DNA of 64,000 nt from Coptis chinensis (GCA_015680905.1 CM027381.1:86887501-86951500); one strand, 5' to 3'. Numbered from the stretch's first letter, positions 1 to 11,790 are shown. The notes: generated by a model not told the origin, from the sequence alone. Numbers and translations are program-made.

Positions 1-2010
1 AATTTTCAGATTTGAACAATCTAATAACCAAATGGATAGAAGAAGAGTGTGTAATATTTCAAATAACATTCCCTTTCCAAACTTGAAGCTTCTAACACAC
101 ACCTTGAACTTACAATAAAATGCTTAAATATTCCATCTTATTCCACATTTTTCCTTATTTCTTATAGTAAATTTATCTATTCTCAATGTTTTTGCAAACA
201 CATTGCAAAACAAAGTTTGGACGAAGAAATAGTACCACAAAGTTCTTCCAATATTGCACTAATGTTGAAAAGGATGGTATCAATAAAGTGTTACAAAAAT
301 AATTATAACAATAATTCACACAAACACTCTTCACTCTTTTAGACCAAAGAATTATCATCTATCAATTATCAGTAGAACACTCGTAAGAATTTTTAAGCTT
401 CGATATATTTTACTCCAAAATTATTAAATTAAAATTCCTACAACCAAAAAATATTTAGGTGGCTCTCTTTGCAACCAAAGTTTGTTGTGTATCGAATAAA
501 GGTTAAGTTGTTGAGCTATTGCAAGTTCAACTGTAGTTCCATCGCTTTGAAATGTTCATCACAATGCAAATTCAATAATAGCTTTCTTATGCAATACCAA
601 GAGTAGCTCATATAGGACATCATATTATTATACAACTTGGCAAAATTCTACTCCATGATGATATGAACATTCTATAAGTATCCACACTTTTTATGAAGTT
701 AAAGATTGAAACATACTTGGCGGGGATCCTACTCCATGATATGGACATTCTATAAGCATCGACTCATATCTTTTAGCACTATCACATCATCACGCTTTTC
801 GGAATGAACACAAATTTTGAATTTTTTTTAGCACTATCTCATCTTCACGTACTTTCGGAAAAAATGAACAAAACTTAGGAAACCAAAGACAGCCGCGATC
901 GAGTTAATTTAATCCTCGCTCTTGAATTAAGTGATTTCACTCACCAATATCTTGTATTTGTTATAAGAGTCAATTCAATTTATGTTCTAGGATTTTGAAA
1001 TGAAATGTAAGAAGGTTGTATATATTCGATCGGTTAAAAAAAAAGCCAATGTATTGTTTATAAATGAAATTAGTTAAGTACATATACTTAAGGTTTTGCT
1101 TACCATTTGGGCCCTAAAGGAAACCGTCCCAAGTGCCAAATACAATTTTGCCTTTGAGTTCATTTGTATTTCCGATGATATTCGATTATAAAATCTAGAT
1201 TGTTATAGTAAGTTCTTATTGTAGTGGAAAAACTATATGGATTCGTGTAAAGCGTACTCTATTGCTATATATACATTGAATAGAAAAACGATATCACATG
1301 CATAACCATGCATTACATCTACTTATCTTCCAAATATGACTATCGGTGATCGTCCGATCATTTCATAGTGTTCTTAAACCGATAGAAGCACAGTTCTTTA
1401 CATTAATGAGAAAGAACTTGTGAGAGTTTGCACCTTGACATTTGATCTTGTGTTAACTTTGGTATTTTCTGAATCGAGTGTTCGAGTGTATGTATGTGAG
1501 AGGTTGTGTTTGGATGATTATTAGATATATCATTAGATTGTCTAAAGAAACAATGTTATACAAAGAAACATAAATCAAATGTGCAAATAAAAGCACCCCT
1601 TCATAATAAGCTGGTGTTCTTTTTACATGTCTAGACTTCCAATATGTATTATCATATTGTAGCATATATGTGTTTGAAAATCAGAATGAGATCCAAGAAA
1701 GAAAAACGAAAAAGAATAAAAATACATATGTTAAAAATGTGAGAGTGCGTGATGGGTATTTGAGCACTTACTCGGGAAGTATATTGGTCTACTTCTTAAG
1801 AAGTTAATAACCAACAACAAATACAAATTCCAGGTATGTGAAGGGGTTATGCGAATAACATTTTGAGTGTTCTAATTTGGTACATCTCACATAATCCTTA
1901 GAGAATGTGGGGAACCGTCGGAAGCTGATTTTACATTCTATAATAAGTTATTAAAAGAATATGTAGTGTTTTTTAGGCCGCGTTAAGGATATATTCGAAA
2001 TAAGTCGGTG
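1..2010. other. Intergenic AT-rich DNA, no gene recognised
   Basis: All open frames here are short and none shows a recognisable protein signature. The DNA is AT-rich with occasional short direct repeats, for example the phrase about a date-like 'ctccatgatgatatg' stretch near 650 and again near 730. I see no tRNA, rRNA or clear transposon terminus. It is treated as intergenic. Confidence 0.5.
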
Positions 2011-2021
2011 CTTTATCATAG

Positions 2022-2213
2022 ACACTAAAAGTGTATGATTTGTAATAGAGAATTAGCTTATACAAATCACCTATTTTTTAGCAATTTTTTTATTTGATCA
2101 AATATATAAGAATTGGAACACTAAAAGTGTTTGATTCGTAATAGGAAATTACCTTATACAAATCATCTATTTTTTAGCAATTTTTTTTATTTGATCAAAT
2201 ATATAAGAATTGG
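2022..2213. repeat. Tandem duplication, about 97-bp unit
   Basis: Two adjacent copies of a roughly 97-bp AT-rich unit sit at about 2022-2118 and 2119-2213. Both contain 'cactaaaagtgt', 'gattagctt/ttaccttatacaaatca' and 'ctattttttagcaat' followed by 'gatcaaatatataagaatt'. The copies differ at a few positions, so the duplication is not brand new. It lies at the left side of a larger dispersed repeat whose relative is at 5140-5500. Confidence 0.75.
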
Positions 2214-2229
2214 AAATACACTCAAACTC

Positions 2230-2430
2230 TCCAAATATAAGAATTAGAAATACACTCAAACTCTTCAAAGAGGTTTAATGTACATGGGATTGTAGGCTAT
2301 TAGAAAAGAATATATTTCATATTAGAGTGCCACATATGAGAGAGAAAATGATATCTCTCATATTAGAGTGCCATATAGGAGAGAGAAAAATCTCTTTTAT
2401 AGGTCTCTACTTTAGTATATAAAAGGTAAA
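2230..2430. repeat. Dispersed repeat, copy 1
   Basis: This block has the recurring phrases 'attagagtgcca', 'gagagagaaaa' and 'ggtctctactttagtatat'. The same phrases in the same order occur at about 5335-5510, so the two blocks are diverged copies of one dispersed repeat. No coding capacity is visible. The final 'TCTCTACTTTAGTATATAAA' resembles a Helitron 5' end, but no partner terminus was found, so the family is left open. Confidence 0.5.
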
Positions 2431-2439
2431 GCTAAAGCA

Positions 2440-4850
2440 ACAGTAGTATTTATATCATTCGTGGGTGCAGCCAACTCCCCGTGAGGTAATTGTATGATTT
2501 TCCAAGGTAACCATACGCCCGAGATCTTTTAAGTATCTTTCGTGATATAAAAGAAATACTTTATTACGATAGTTCTTATATTTAAAAATTTTATGGTCTA
2601 ATTCAAGCACAAAAAGGCTCTTTCGCGTAAGACTCTTAAGAGTATAAGCTACTAACCCAATGCAACCAATGAGGCAGTGACCCACTACTAATTTTACTAT
2701 CATCACTTGAAGTTTCCAAGTTGAAGTAGAGTTTACAAAAAAAAAACTTTCAAAACCATTATGCTTATTCTTGTGACTTGCATTGCTTGGAAAGATAGTC
2801 TGCAGCCCCAGATATGTCATCCCTCGAAACCCCGAAAACATTGCACGTATATATTGTTCCAATTGCAGTTTTTTAGTACTACCAACTTGTTTCATATGTT
2901 TGAATTGAGACTATTGAGAGTCATACCGGATTCGACTTACATATAAACCGACTTTAATAGCTGGTACTTTAATGAGCTTTGGGTTTGGCTATTGCATTGT
3001 AATTGGTCCAAACTTAGTTGTTATTAGAGTGAAGAGTACGTGTCTCTTGAGTTGGAGCATGTGTCCTGGTGTCTCCTATTTCGACATTTTTTCGTGAAAC
3101 CCGTGTCCAATTTTTTAGTTGAAACTTGAAACTGAGAGTGAAGTTATTACTTAATTTCTCTTTGGATTAATTTGAAGTTATTATATTAATCTTTTTGGAT
3201 TTTTAAATTCCTTGTATGTTCTTCATCAATTGCATTCCTCTCCTTCAACAGTTCTTCTTTGTTCTTGACAGTGTTATTGCATGTATTTATTTTTAAATAC
3301 ATTTTTTAGTACAATGAGTAAATCCGTTCTAGAGAATTGGTAATTGATTAAATATGTAATAATGTATAGTATATTGTTGCATTGTTTATTGTTTCCTTGG
3401 AAATATACTACTTTGTTAACCATCCCACTTCAGCACCTCTTTAACCTGTTCAATATTTTAGTTCATGTGATATACATATTAAAATATAGGAGCGAAAAAA
3501 CTATTTTTTATTTTATTTGTTTTAGAATAAATTCCGTGTTTATATTATGAGTACACTATACATAGACACACACACATATGCCATTGGGCTTTTTAAAAAT
3601 AAATTAAACTTTATTGGTAATAGATTTCACTTAATTTTCTTTTGAAATAAATACTAAACAATCTAATTAATAAATGAAATATTTGTCTATTCAAATATTT
3701 GAAGTAAACAAATGAAATAGTTATGCAATACGTAAGAATCCATATTTGTGTTTTAATGAGTAATTGCAAATTAATTTACTAATTAAAAAAATATAGTCTA
3801 GGTGATGTTATATGGAATTGTTTTTTTACTATTAATTATTTGAAAATAAAATATAATAATGCATAGCGGTGTATATATGAGTAGAAAAAATATATGAAAA
3901 TTATATTACCCAATAAGTTATTGACCACTCACTGACCCACCCTCTCACACTTTATCTCTAGCTACTATCCATAGTCCACATAATAATGGTAATTTTTTTT
4001 CTAAGTTTTTTATTATTTCTAGTTTTTTTGTTATAATTTTGATGGCATATACATATTAAAAAAGGAGTATTAAATTGAACAAAGACATAATATATATTGG
4101 ACTTTTCTTACTGTAGCCCAAATTCGTTAATTGGACCATTAAATTGAAAGCCCATTATTCTAAATCAATTATTGGACTTAAAATTTCAAAAGCCCACAGT
4201 TAGTAAAAGGCTTTGTTGAACACGTGTTTGTTGGAAGCCGTGTAGGCTATGTGTATGTTTGATTGACTAAACAAAGTTTTTGGAGAAAAAAAGTTTGTGT
4301 GTTTGACACTTTGACTAAACAAAAGCCAATTTCGTCTTCTCCTTCTCATTTCTCATTTTCTGCTACGCAATTTAATATCGGTGGTTCTCTTTGAATTTTC
4401 AAAACTTGTCTTAATTGAAGAGGGGCAATCAAATTATCGATTTGCTAAATTGGGCTTGATGTATATTTGGAAACACCTGTACTGAGCTTGATGTATACTT
4501 CTCACTTTCCAATTCCCTTTGTATGTATCAATGTATGGTTTAATATTAGTTTATTATATATATCCAGTATTTAGATGGGTTGGCATTTCTATAGGATTTG
4601 AATTTTACTTGCCACAAACTTTGCTCAGTGCTAAGCCCTTTAGTTTGTCTTTTTAAGCTCGGGGAAGGTTATCCTATAACTAATTCACCAAGTATATGGA
4701 TCTTTCAACTTTTGAGAATGGATCACGTTTGATTGATCAATGAAGTAATTGAGAGTTCTATTTAGTGATCAAGCTACGTCCAAGTAATAGTCTTTATTGA
4801 TGGCCGGATAGTGCAAGCACACAAACTGTGAGTGAGATCTTTACACAAAG
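2440..4850. other. Intergenic DNA, nothing recognised
   Basis: The stretch is AT-rich and contains only short open frames without family resemblance. The longest antisense frame (2895-2455) has no recognisable motif and an amino-acid mix typical of translated non-coding DNA. No splice-connected gene could be built here. Confidence 0.45.
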
Positions 4851-4890
4851 ATCTAACCTATGTTGTGTTTATAATTTCCAAAATTCTTTA

Positions 4891-5050
4891 GCAACACACA
4901 AAATGAACCGAAACTTGTGAACACAATGACGTGGCACTCATCAGGCAGGAGTGCGTGTGTATTTCTCAAAGAAGTACTGCAAATCAAGGTCTCTCTGCTT
5001 GCCACGTCCACGTCATTGTGTTCACAAATTCGGTTCAAAGTGTGTGTTGC
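4891..5050. repeat. Foldback element or inverted repeat with 43-bp arms
   Basis: The left arm at 4891-4934 begins 'gcaacacacaaaatgaacc' and ends 'aatgacgtgg'. The right arm at 5008-5050 is its near-exact reverse complement, ending 'gaaccg..tgtgtgttgc' in mirror form. About 73 bp separate the arms, so the unit would form a long hairpin if transcribed. Small foldback MITEs look like this, but I could not define a target-site duplication. Confidence 0.7.
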
Positions 5051-5139
5051 TGTAGAAACACTCTTATAATTTTATATATGTTCAAAAATATTCAAGCTGT
5101 AAGAGTCATTCATTCCTCACGTTAAGGCAACGTGTTGTT

Positions 5140-5515
5140 TCACTGTTTTTTTAAAAGAATAATCACCTATTTTTTAGGGTCGTTGAACTTTTTTCAATTA
5201 ATGCCAATAGAATCGTTTTGGTAGTGCTCCAAATTGGGCACTACATAATCACTTCTTTTTTTAGGGTCGTTAACCTTTTTCAATTCATGCGAATAGGAAA
5301 TACAATCAAACCAAAGTGGAAATACAATTAAACTCTCTAAAGAGGTTGGATTGTAGCAAGACTATCTCACGTTAGAGTACCACCTAAAAGATAGAAAAGA
5401 TATTAGAGTACCACCTAGGAAATAGAAAAGAGTTATCTCTCGTATTAAAGTGCTACTTAGGAGAGAGAAAAATCTCCCCTAGAGGTCTCTGCTTTAGTAT
5501 ATAGATACTAGATGA
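5140..5515. repeat. Dispersed repeat, copy 2
   Basis: This is the diverged relative of the block at 2020-2430. It contains 'cacctattttttag', 'aaactctctaaagagg', three versions of 'attagagtaccacc', 'gagagagaaaaatctc' and finally 'ggtctctgctttagtatata'. A local triplication of the 'gttagagtaccacctaggaa' phrase has occurred in this copy. No open frame accompanies it. Confidence 0.5.
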
Positions 5516-5654
5516 CCAATTTTGGGCCAAAATAATTTTATAGGACAGTCATTTTTCAAAATCACTCACAAGGACAATTTTCGAGTGAAAATAACCCGTA
5601 AAGACAAATAGTTCGGATTTGAAATAAATGTTTTCTGATTTGACCCTTTCTGTC

Positions 5655-5945
5655 ATTTTATTGTTCATACCTTATGTTGAAGTATGAACAGTGATTGTTC
5701 ATACCCAAATAGGTGAACATACCTCATATATGTTGATGTACGAACAATGATTGTTCACAGCTTATGTTTAAATAATGATTGTTCATACTCCAATATGTGT
5801 TCTTATTGATCATACATTATGTTGAGGTATGAACAGTGATTGTTCATACCCCAACAATGAGTGTTCATACTTCAATAGATGTTCTTATTATACATTATGT
5901 TTAGGTATGAACAATAATTGATTGTTCATACTATATACATCAATC
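5655..5945. repeat. Palindromic short-repeat array (tatgaaca..tgttcata)
   Basis: About eight to ten short palindromes of the form 'tatgaacagtgattgttcata' are strung over some 290 bp, separated by 'ccttatgttga' or 'ccaatatgtgttctta' spacers. Each unit can fold on itself and units can pair with one another. The array is degenerate and has no coding frame. Confidence 0.75.
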
Positions 5946-5999
5946 AGGTCATTTCAGTTGGGCTCACCCATTTATTATTTTGCGTTAGGAGTATACTTG

Positions 6000-6480
6000 A
6001 CATTTTTCTACCTGAACTCTTTTATCTACCCAGTCCTTGTGAATGATTAAAAAAAAATGATTTTTTGGACATATTCCCCCCATATTTATAATCAGAATTA
6101 GACATAACCCCCCACTCTAATTTTCTTTAGACACGCCCTCCACTTTAACGTTTGATACCGATAAACTAGATTTAACTCTCATTGACTGTTAGTATAGGAT
6201 TTCTATTTTCTTCCAATAAAATAATAATAATAATAATCTGAAACTCCCATGATGAAATGCCGAATATGCCATAAATGGATATCAAATACATTAATTAAGA
6301 CTTTAAACACCCATTGAGTGCGTTCATCGGTTTATACTTGTTAAATCTATCTAACAAAATAGGAAAGTGTGGGACCCAAAAGGCCCCATCCAATAGTAGT
6401 TAATTATTCTCACAAAAATATGACTTGGCAGATCCAAGTGTTTGGAGGGTTTGTACAAATTTGTTAAGTGCAATTAATAT
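6000..6480. other. Intergenic DNA, nothing recognised
   Basis: AT-rich sequence with a short (ATA)n-like run near 6220. No gene, RNA gene or transposon end is evident. Confidence 0.4.
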
Positions 6481-6599
6481 CATGGGATCTATCCAAAAAT
6501 CAACCAAAAGTCAATAATTGCGGCTGGGCTTATAAACTGTTGGGCCTCTATGGTACTGCACAATTGGCTGGGCCAATTGATGCTATTGGGCTTATGGAT

Positions 6600-6725
6600 A
6601 ATGGGCAATTGGGTTGGTCTTGCGCCGAAGGCGCGATGAGTTATTTTGTGCCGAAGGCGCGCGTACCCCTTGCGTTGAAGGCGATGAGTTGTCGGGGGCG
6701 CCGCAAGCGCGTCGAGGTCTCGTAG
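6600..6725. repeat. Short GC-rich repeat cluster (gccgaaggcgc)
   Basis: Within an otherwise AT-rich region about 120 bp carries at least three versions of 'gccgaaggcgcg(a)tgagtt', followed by 'ggcgccgcaagcgc'. The local GC content is far above the neighbourhood. It gives the small open frame at 6468-6725, which I regard as incidental. Confidence 0.6.
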
Positions 6726-6999
6726 GCACGAGCATACCCTAATAGTAGAATAGAAAGACTTGATTTTAAATAGCAAATTGCATACGAAATATAAGTCATT
6801 GAAGGCATATTCGGCATTTCATATGGAAGTTTTAGATTATATTTATTTTTTTATTAGAAAAAAATTAAAAACCTAAACTAACGGAGAGTCAAATATAATC
6901 TAGTTGACTAGCATCAAAGTTAAAGTGGGAGAGAGAGAGAGTATATCTAAACAAACCCAGAAAAAATAAAAACAATGTGGGTAGAGTGATTTTTTGGGT

Positions 7000-7540
7000 C
7001 GGTGTTGTCCTTGGCAAGGACCAAAATATCGCAGATATATCCGATATATCGCCAATATATATATCGGTATTTTGGTACACCGACATAGATATTTCTGATA
7101 TTTATCCACCGAATATAGAACCCTTTTTTTCCCGATATATATTGGAATTTCCGATATAAAACTTTATATCGCTGATATAATCGATATATCCAATATTTAC
7201 GATATATATTGTTTGACTTTTTGACTATTTTTTAATATAAATTTGATATTTCCAATATATTTCCGATATTTCCGATATTATATTTCCGATTTATCCAATA
7301 TTTCCAATATTTTAAATAGTTTGGACTGGTCACCAAAAAAATAGATATATCCGATATTTTCAATATTTCTGATATATATCGGTTTTTAGATACATTGATA
7401 TATTTATTGATATCGATATTTTTGGGCCTTGGTCCTTGGGAGGTCCCCCCCATTTTCAATATTTCCGATATATATCGGTTTTTAGATACACTGATATATT
7501 CATTGATATCGATATTTTGGCCCTTGGTCCGTGGGAGTTA
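7000..7540. repeat. GATATATC-type palindromic array with inverted ends
   Basis: The core (about 7025-7520) is built of degenerate copies of 'ccgatatatatcgg' and 'ttccgatat'. A longer unit containing 'cggtttttagatacat/ctgatata' followed by 'cgatatttt(tg)ggcccttggtcc' occurs twice, ending near 7438 and 7531. The left edge near 7010 carries 'ccttggcaaggaccaaaatatcg', and the right edge carries its approximate inverse 'cgatattttggcccttggtcc'. The block therefore looks like a MITE-like repeat with inverted ends. The several antisense open frames in it are low-complexity shadows. Confidence 0.6.
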
Positions 7541-7800
7541 CTCTCACCAGCCGCCCCCCCAACCAAGAAAGTCATGTCAGTTTAGTTATTCCATGCAAAA
7601 GTTGAATCCCCCTCCCCATAAGGATCGAGGCAGTCAATCAGCCGACACGAAGACTTCTTGTAGCTTAACAAATATATATACGTTTAGTTTCGTCATATTC
7701 CCATATACATAGTCGTAAATCAATTCTTGGTACTCAATTATCTTCACTCTGCGTCTGCTGTGGTACGTATTATTCTCACACTAGCTACTGCTACTGCAAC

Positions 7801-7806
7801 CACGTG
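7801..7806. promoter_or_regulatory. G-box (CACGTG) upstream of the terpene synthase
   Basis: A CACGTG core, in the context 'aaccacgtggga', lies about 350 bp before the terpene synthase start codon. bHLH and bZIP factors bind this core in plants. A single hexamer can arise by chance, so a role here is inference. Confidence 0.35.
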
Positions 7807-7928
7807 GGATCTACAGACTTTTTTTTTTTTTTAAGTTTATAAATGTTAAAAAAATAATAATAAATATGAAATAACCAAAATGACTCTACGTCCACACATA
7901 TTTACTATTCACTCGACTCTTCATTTTT

Positions 7929-7940
7929 CTATATATTAAA
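7929..7940 (+). promoter_or_regulatory. Candidate TATA box of the terpene synthase
   Basis: 'ctatatattaaa' lies about 230 bp upstream of the ATG at 8159, in the right orientation and at a plausible distance given an ordinary 5' untranslated leader. No transcript evidence is available. Confidence 0.4.
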
Positions 7941-8158
7941 GATGGACACGCTCTTTAATGTGTCCATCATCCCGTCCCTGAAAAATAAGTGCAAGGTTTT
8001 CTAGTTTATTTCACAGGGTCCTCCTTTCACTAGCGGTCAAAATTTTCAGGTTACTCTCATACCACCAATAACAATTGGATCCTTTCTGATGATCTGTCAA
8101 TCTTCTAATCTATTTGTAATAAGATATAGATAGTTTCGTGAACTCTAATTGCAGTATA

Positions 8159-10516
8159 ATGGCTCTTCGACTGCTCTCTTTACCAATCTCTTATTGCCAA
8201 ACACGGTTGACTCTGAAGCATGGGAATGCTGTACAAGAACATCCATCCAACATTTCCATCACTAAGAACATCCACTGCATTGCTCGTGCTGAGACCATCG
8301 AGCCGACGGCTAAACACCAGGCAAACTTCTGGGACTATGACTATATGATGTCCCTTGGGAGTGATTACACGGTAATAAAATTTACATACGTTTGAACTTA
8401 AAGAAAGAAATAGCATCTACTGACAGCATAGAGCTGTAATATTTAGTAATGTTCGCAGGATGAAACACAGAATGTACGAGTCCAAGAACTGAAAGAACAT
8501 GTGAAGCATTTGTTGGACGAGTTGGATGAACCTTTAGCAAAGCTCGAGTTGATTGATGCAATAGAAAGGCTAGGTGTTGGTAATCACTTTGAGGAAGAAA
8601 TCCTGGACATCTTACAGATTATTAGTGTTGACCGAAGGGTAATGGAAGATCTGTACAGTACGGCTCTTCGATTTAGGCTCCTAAGGAAACACGGTTATGA
8701 TGTTCCTCAAGGTACTTCATGCGTTACAGAGTCTCTCTTAATATTTGGTGTGAATTAGATATGTTTAATTTGATATGTTCTTGAGACAGAAATTTTCAAG
8801 AGCTTCCAGGATGAGATGGGAAATTTCAAGTCATGTCTTACTTTGGATACAGAGGGCATGTTGAGTTTGTATGAAGCTTCTTACCTTGGTTTTGAAGGTG
8901 ATAACATCATGGATGAGGCCAAATGCTTCACAACTAAGCACTTGAAAAATCCTAAGGAATACATAAATCCCACCCTTGCTAAAAGGGTTGAGCATTCCTT
9001 GGAGCTGGCCTTGCATCTGAGGCTTCCAACGGTAGAAGCAAGGTGGTATATTTACATATATGGAAGTGAGGAAAACATGACACCTGCTTTACTTCAACTA
9101 GCTATTTTGAACTACAACATGGTTCAGGGAGTACACCAGAAAGAAATTGGCACTGTTGCAAGGTAAGTTCACTCAATGGACTCGGTAAAATTTGAAAAGG
9201 ACAAATTTCCATATATTGCGTCCGTCCAAAATGATGAATATAGTTCTCATTGATATTAGTTTTTGCTTAAATCTAACAGTTAGTTCTCTCAGGTGGTGGA
9301 TGGGTCTTGGTCTACAAAATTTGAGCTTTTTGAGAGACAGGATGATGATGAATTTCTTTTGGTCAATGGCAATTATTTGTGAACCAAAGTTTGGGCATTT
9401 CAGAGAAGAACTAACAAAAGTAACCATGCTTTTGACTGTTATTGATGACATGTATGAGACGCATGGATCTTTGGAAGAGCTTGATCTTTTTACAGATGCC
9501 GTTGAGAGGTTTGTATAAAATCTATATATTTAGTATTATGAAGTCGTTGGAAATTAATCTATATTGAATAAATTAAGACCTCCAGTTCTGAGCGATTCAA
9601 ATTTACAGATGGAACGTCAGTGCCATGGAACAACTTCCGCAACATATGAAACTATGCTACATGGCTTTGCTCAATACTAATAACAACATTGGTTATCAGG
9701 TCCTAAAAGAGCAGGGCTATGATATCACATCGCACCAGAAAGAAGCAGTATAGTCATAAATTTCCCCCCTTCCTGTTAATTCCGTTGTTTACACTTTACA
9801 CATTATGCTCAGTTATTTAGTTATTATTATTATTTTGTTTTTGATAGAATATTTTTTATTTTATTGCTGTTCTTTTCATCTATTAATTTTTCAGTGGGTG
9901 AAACTCTGTAAAGCTTATTTCATGGAAGCAAAGTGGGTTCAACAAAGGTATACACCAACAACAAAGGAGTATTTTGACAATGGGATACAGTCCATAGCAG
10001 TACCTCTCACAATGATCAATTGTTACTTCCTAACTGCCAAGACTATAACAGAAGAAGCGTTAGAACGAGTAGAGCTCATAGATAGTCTTATATACTTACC
10101 ATCCATGATTCTCCGACTTGGCGATGATTTGATAACTTCAACAGTATGTCACATTCACTTCAACTAATACTTTATTTCTGCATGCATGGATCAAGCGTAA
10201 TTGTTTACTAAATTGTTTAATCCGTTCTGTGAAGGATGAGCAAAATAGAGGTTCAAAACAGTGCTACATGGATGAACTAGGCGTTTCTGAGGAAGGTGCT
10301 CGTGAACATATAAGGCAGTTAATTTGTGATAATTGGAAGAAGATGAACAAAGCTCGGGTTTCACATCATCCTTTCAGTGAGCCTTTTACAAGTGCCACCA
10401 CAAATCTTTGTCGGATAGCAGAATGCTTCTCGTTGTTATCGCATGGGCAAGTTGATCCAAATGCAAGCTTGGAAAATCTCATGTCAACTATATTTGAACC
10501 CATCTCACTCATGTAG
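8159..10516 (+). CDS. TPS: Terpene synthase, TPS-b-like, RRx8W altered, DDxxE
   Basis: The gene encodes a class I terpene synthase of 574 residues, probably a plastid monoterpene- or hemiterpene-forming enzyme. Seven exons join in frame: 8159-8371, 8459-8711, 8790-9162, 9293-9508, 9609-9747, 9895-10143 and 10235-10516, all with GT..AG introns. Seven exons is the usual plan for angiosperm TPS-a, -b and -g genes. The first ~45 residues look like a transit peptide. The RRx8W site reads E48-P49 followed by W58 (aligned WDYDY), so both arginines are missing. RDR is at 294-296. The metal site is DDMYE at 331-335, with Glu in the third acidic position. The second metal site DDLITSTDE spans 475-483 across the exon 6/7 junction. 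The C-terminal 'QCYMDELGVSEEGAREHI' favours TPS-b. Loss of the two arginines, which aid cyclisation in TPS-b enzymes, hints at an acyclic product, but this is inference. No stop or frameshift was seen. Confidence 0.93.
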
Positions 10517-10519
10517 TGT

Positions 10520-11030
10520 TGGTTTCTTTGTACCATTGGAATATAATGGCTGATATCAGATTTTTCTATTTTTTTTGGGAGTGGCGGGTGTTCTAAATAT
10601 CGAATATATTATACAAAATACTTTGGTTTTTTGTAAACCCCAAAGTAAAGTAGTGGTATTGATTTTCTCACTTTTGTGTAGGTATCTTATTTGAAAATCC
10701 TACTTAAAATAAAACTTACTAGTTGCTTTATTGAATTACTAGTCTTGATTTTTTATTGAATTAAAGAGTTCTAAATATGTGGGTAATAAAAAACCTCATG
10801 GCAGTCTTGATGTTTTTGAAAATTTTGGGACGTCCGTTTGCATAGATATATATATGTAATAAAGAATTTGATTTTCAAAAACAAAACCTACTTGGAAAGG
10901 GTTTTTTCAAAGTAGGGGTGTAAATTTCACACATTATCGCTTTACACTCTCCATTGGAGATGCCCTAATAAAGAAATTACTTTTTGCTGAAATGGGAGCT
11001 TTGGAGCAAAGAGCGAGTCTCCTAGTAAGT
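10520..11030. other. 3' flank of the terpene synthase, nothing recognised
   Basis: This holds the presumed 3' untranslated region and AT-rich intergenic DNA with several A/T runs. No open frame of note and no transposon end was identified. Confidence 0.4.
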
Positions 11031-11050
11031 ACTCATCCACCACATATCCA

Positions 11051-11242
11051 CCATCTTTTTTAACTATTGATTAATTCTAGTCAATTAAAATCTAACCAAA
11101 TATTTATTTTATTCTCTCTACAAATCATTCTACTAAATATTGATGGTGGATAAAATATTGGAAAGAGAATAATTAAAATAATTATTTAGTTAGATTTTGA
11201 TTAACTAGATTTAATCAATAGTTAAAACGATGGTGGAGAAAA
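11051..11242. mobile_element. Hairpin MITE, about 190 bp
   Basis: Two arms of about 75-80 bp are inverted copies of each other. The left arm runs from 'tccaccatc' through 'aactattgattaattctag' to 'ttattctct'. The right arm runs from 'agagaataatt' to 'ctagatttaatcaatagtt' and 'gatggtgga'. Between them is a short loop around 'atcattctactaaatattga'. Long near-perfect hairpins of this size are typical of non-autonomous DNA transposons. The target-site duplication was not resolved, so no superfamily is given. Confidence 0.7.
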
Positions 11243-11359
11243 CCTACAAGTCACACCTTATTATTTGAATTTAATGGTGGAGGAAACTAATAGCCTTAAA
11301 AAAAATTAAAACAACTTTTTGGTATATGTGTCATTTTGGGGGTGCCAACATGTGTACAC

Positions 11360-11790
11360 GGAAATGATATACACAATTCAAAAGCGGACTTGCACATTGC
11401 ATTAAGTGTGGATTTTTGGTAGATATTACCTCCATACCATGGGTAATATCTCCACAAAAAATCAGCTAAATCGGATGTGTCTAGTCTTGTCAAAATAATG
11501 TTAAAATTTTTGGACCTTATAGTGAACTCCACCTTAATTATAGTGAATGGTTATATGAACTCCACCTTAATTATAATGAATGGTTATATGAACTCCACCT
11601 TATAGTGACTCCAATTCTAAAAGTGGACTTACAAAACAAATTGAGGGCTAATTTTTTGTGGAGACATACATCACATGATGGAGAACGGCCCCACAAAATA
11701 TTAGCTCAATTGAATATATTTAACCTTGTCAAAAGTTGTTATGAAAATAAAAAAATCTAAACCGTTGGATAATCAATCTAACATAATGGA
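11360..11790. repeat. Diverged direct duplication with a 33-bp tandem repeat
   Basis: Two related blocks at about 11365-11520 and 11605-11765 share 'aaa(g)cggacttrca', 'atctccacaaaa', 'tcagctaaat/ttagctcaatt' and 'gtcttgtcaaaa'. Between them, 'ctccaccttaattatagtgaatggttatatgaa' occurs in tandem twice, with a partial third copy. The blocks are old copies of one unit. No coding potential is seen. Confidence 0.55.

Noticed and set aside
2405-2430. Possible Helitron 5' end TCTCTACTTTAGTATATAAA
   Set aside because: No hairpin plus CTRR terminus in the right orientation was found within reach, and the same phrase ends a dispersed repeat at 5.5 kb.
2455-2895. 146-codon minus-strand frame
   Set aside because: No motif, biased composition and no neighbouring exons; most likely chance.
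6468-6776. Overlapping plus- and minus-strand open frames of 85 and 95 codons
   Set aside because: They come from the GC-rich 'gccgaaggcgc' repeat cluster and show no family signature.
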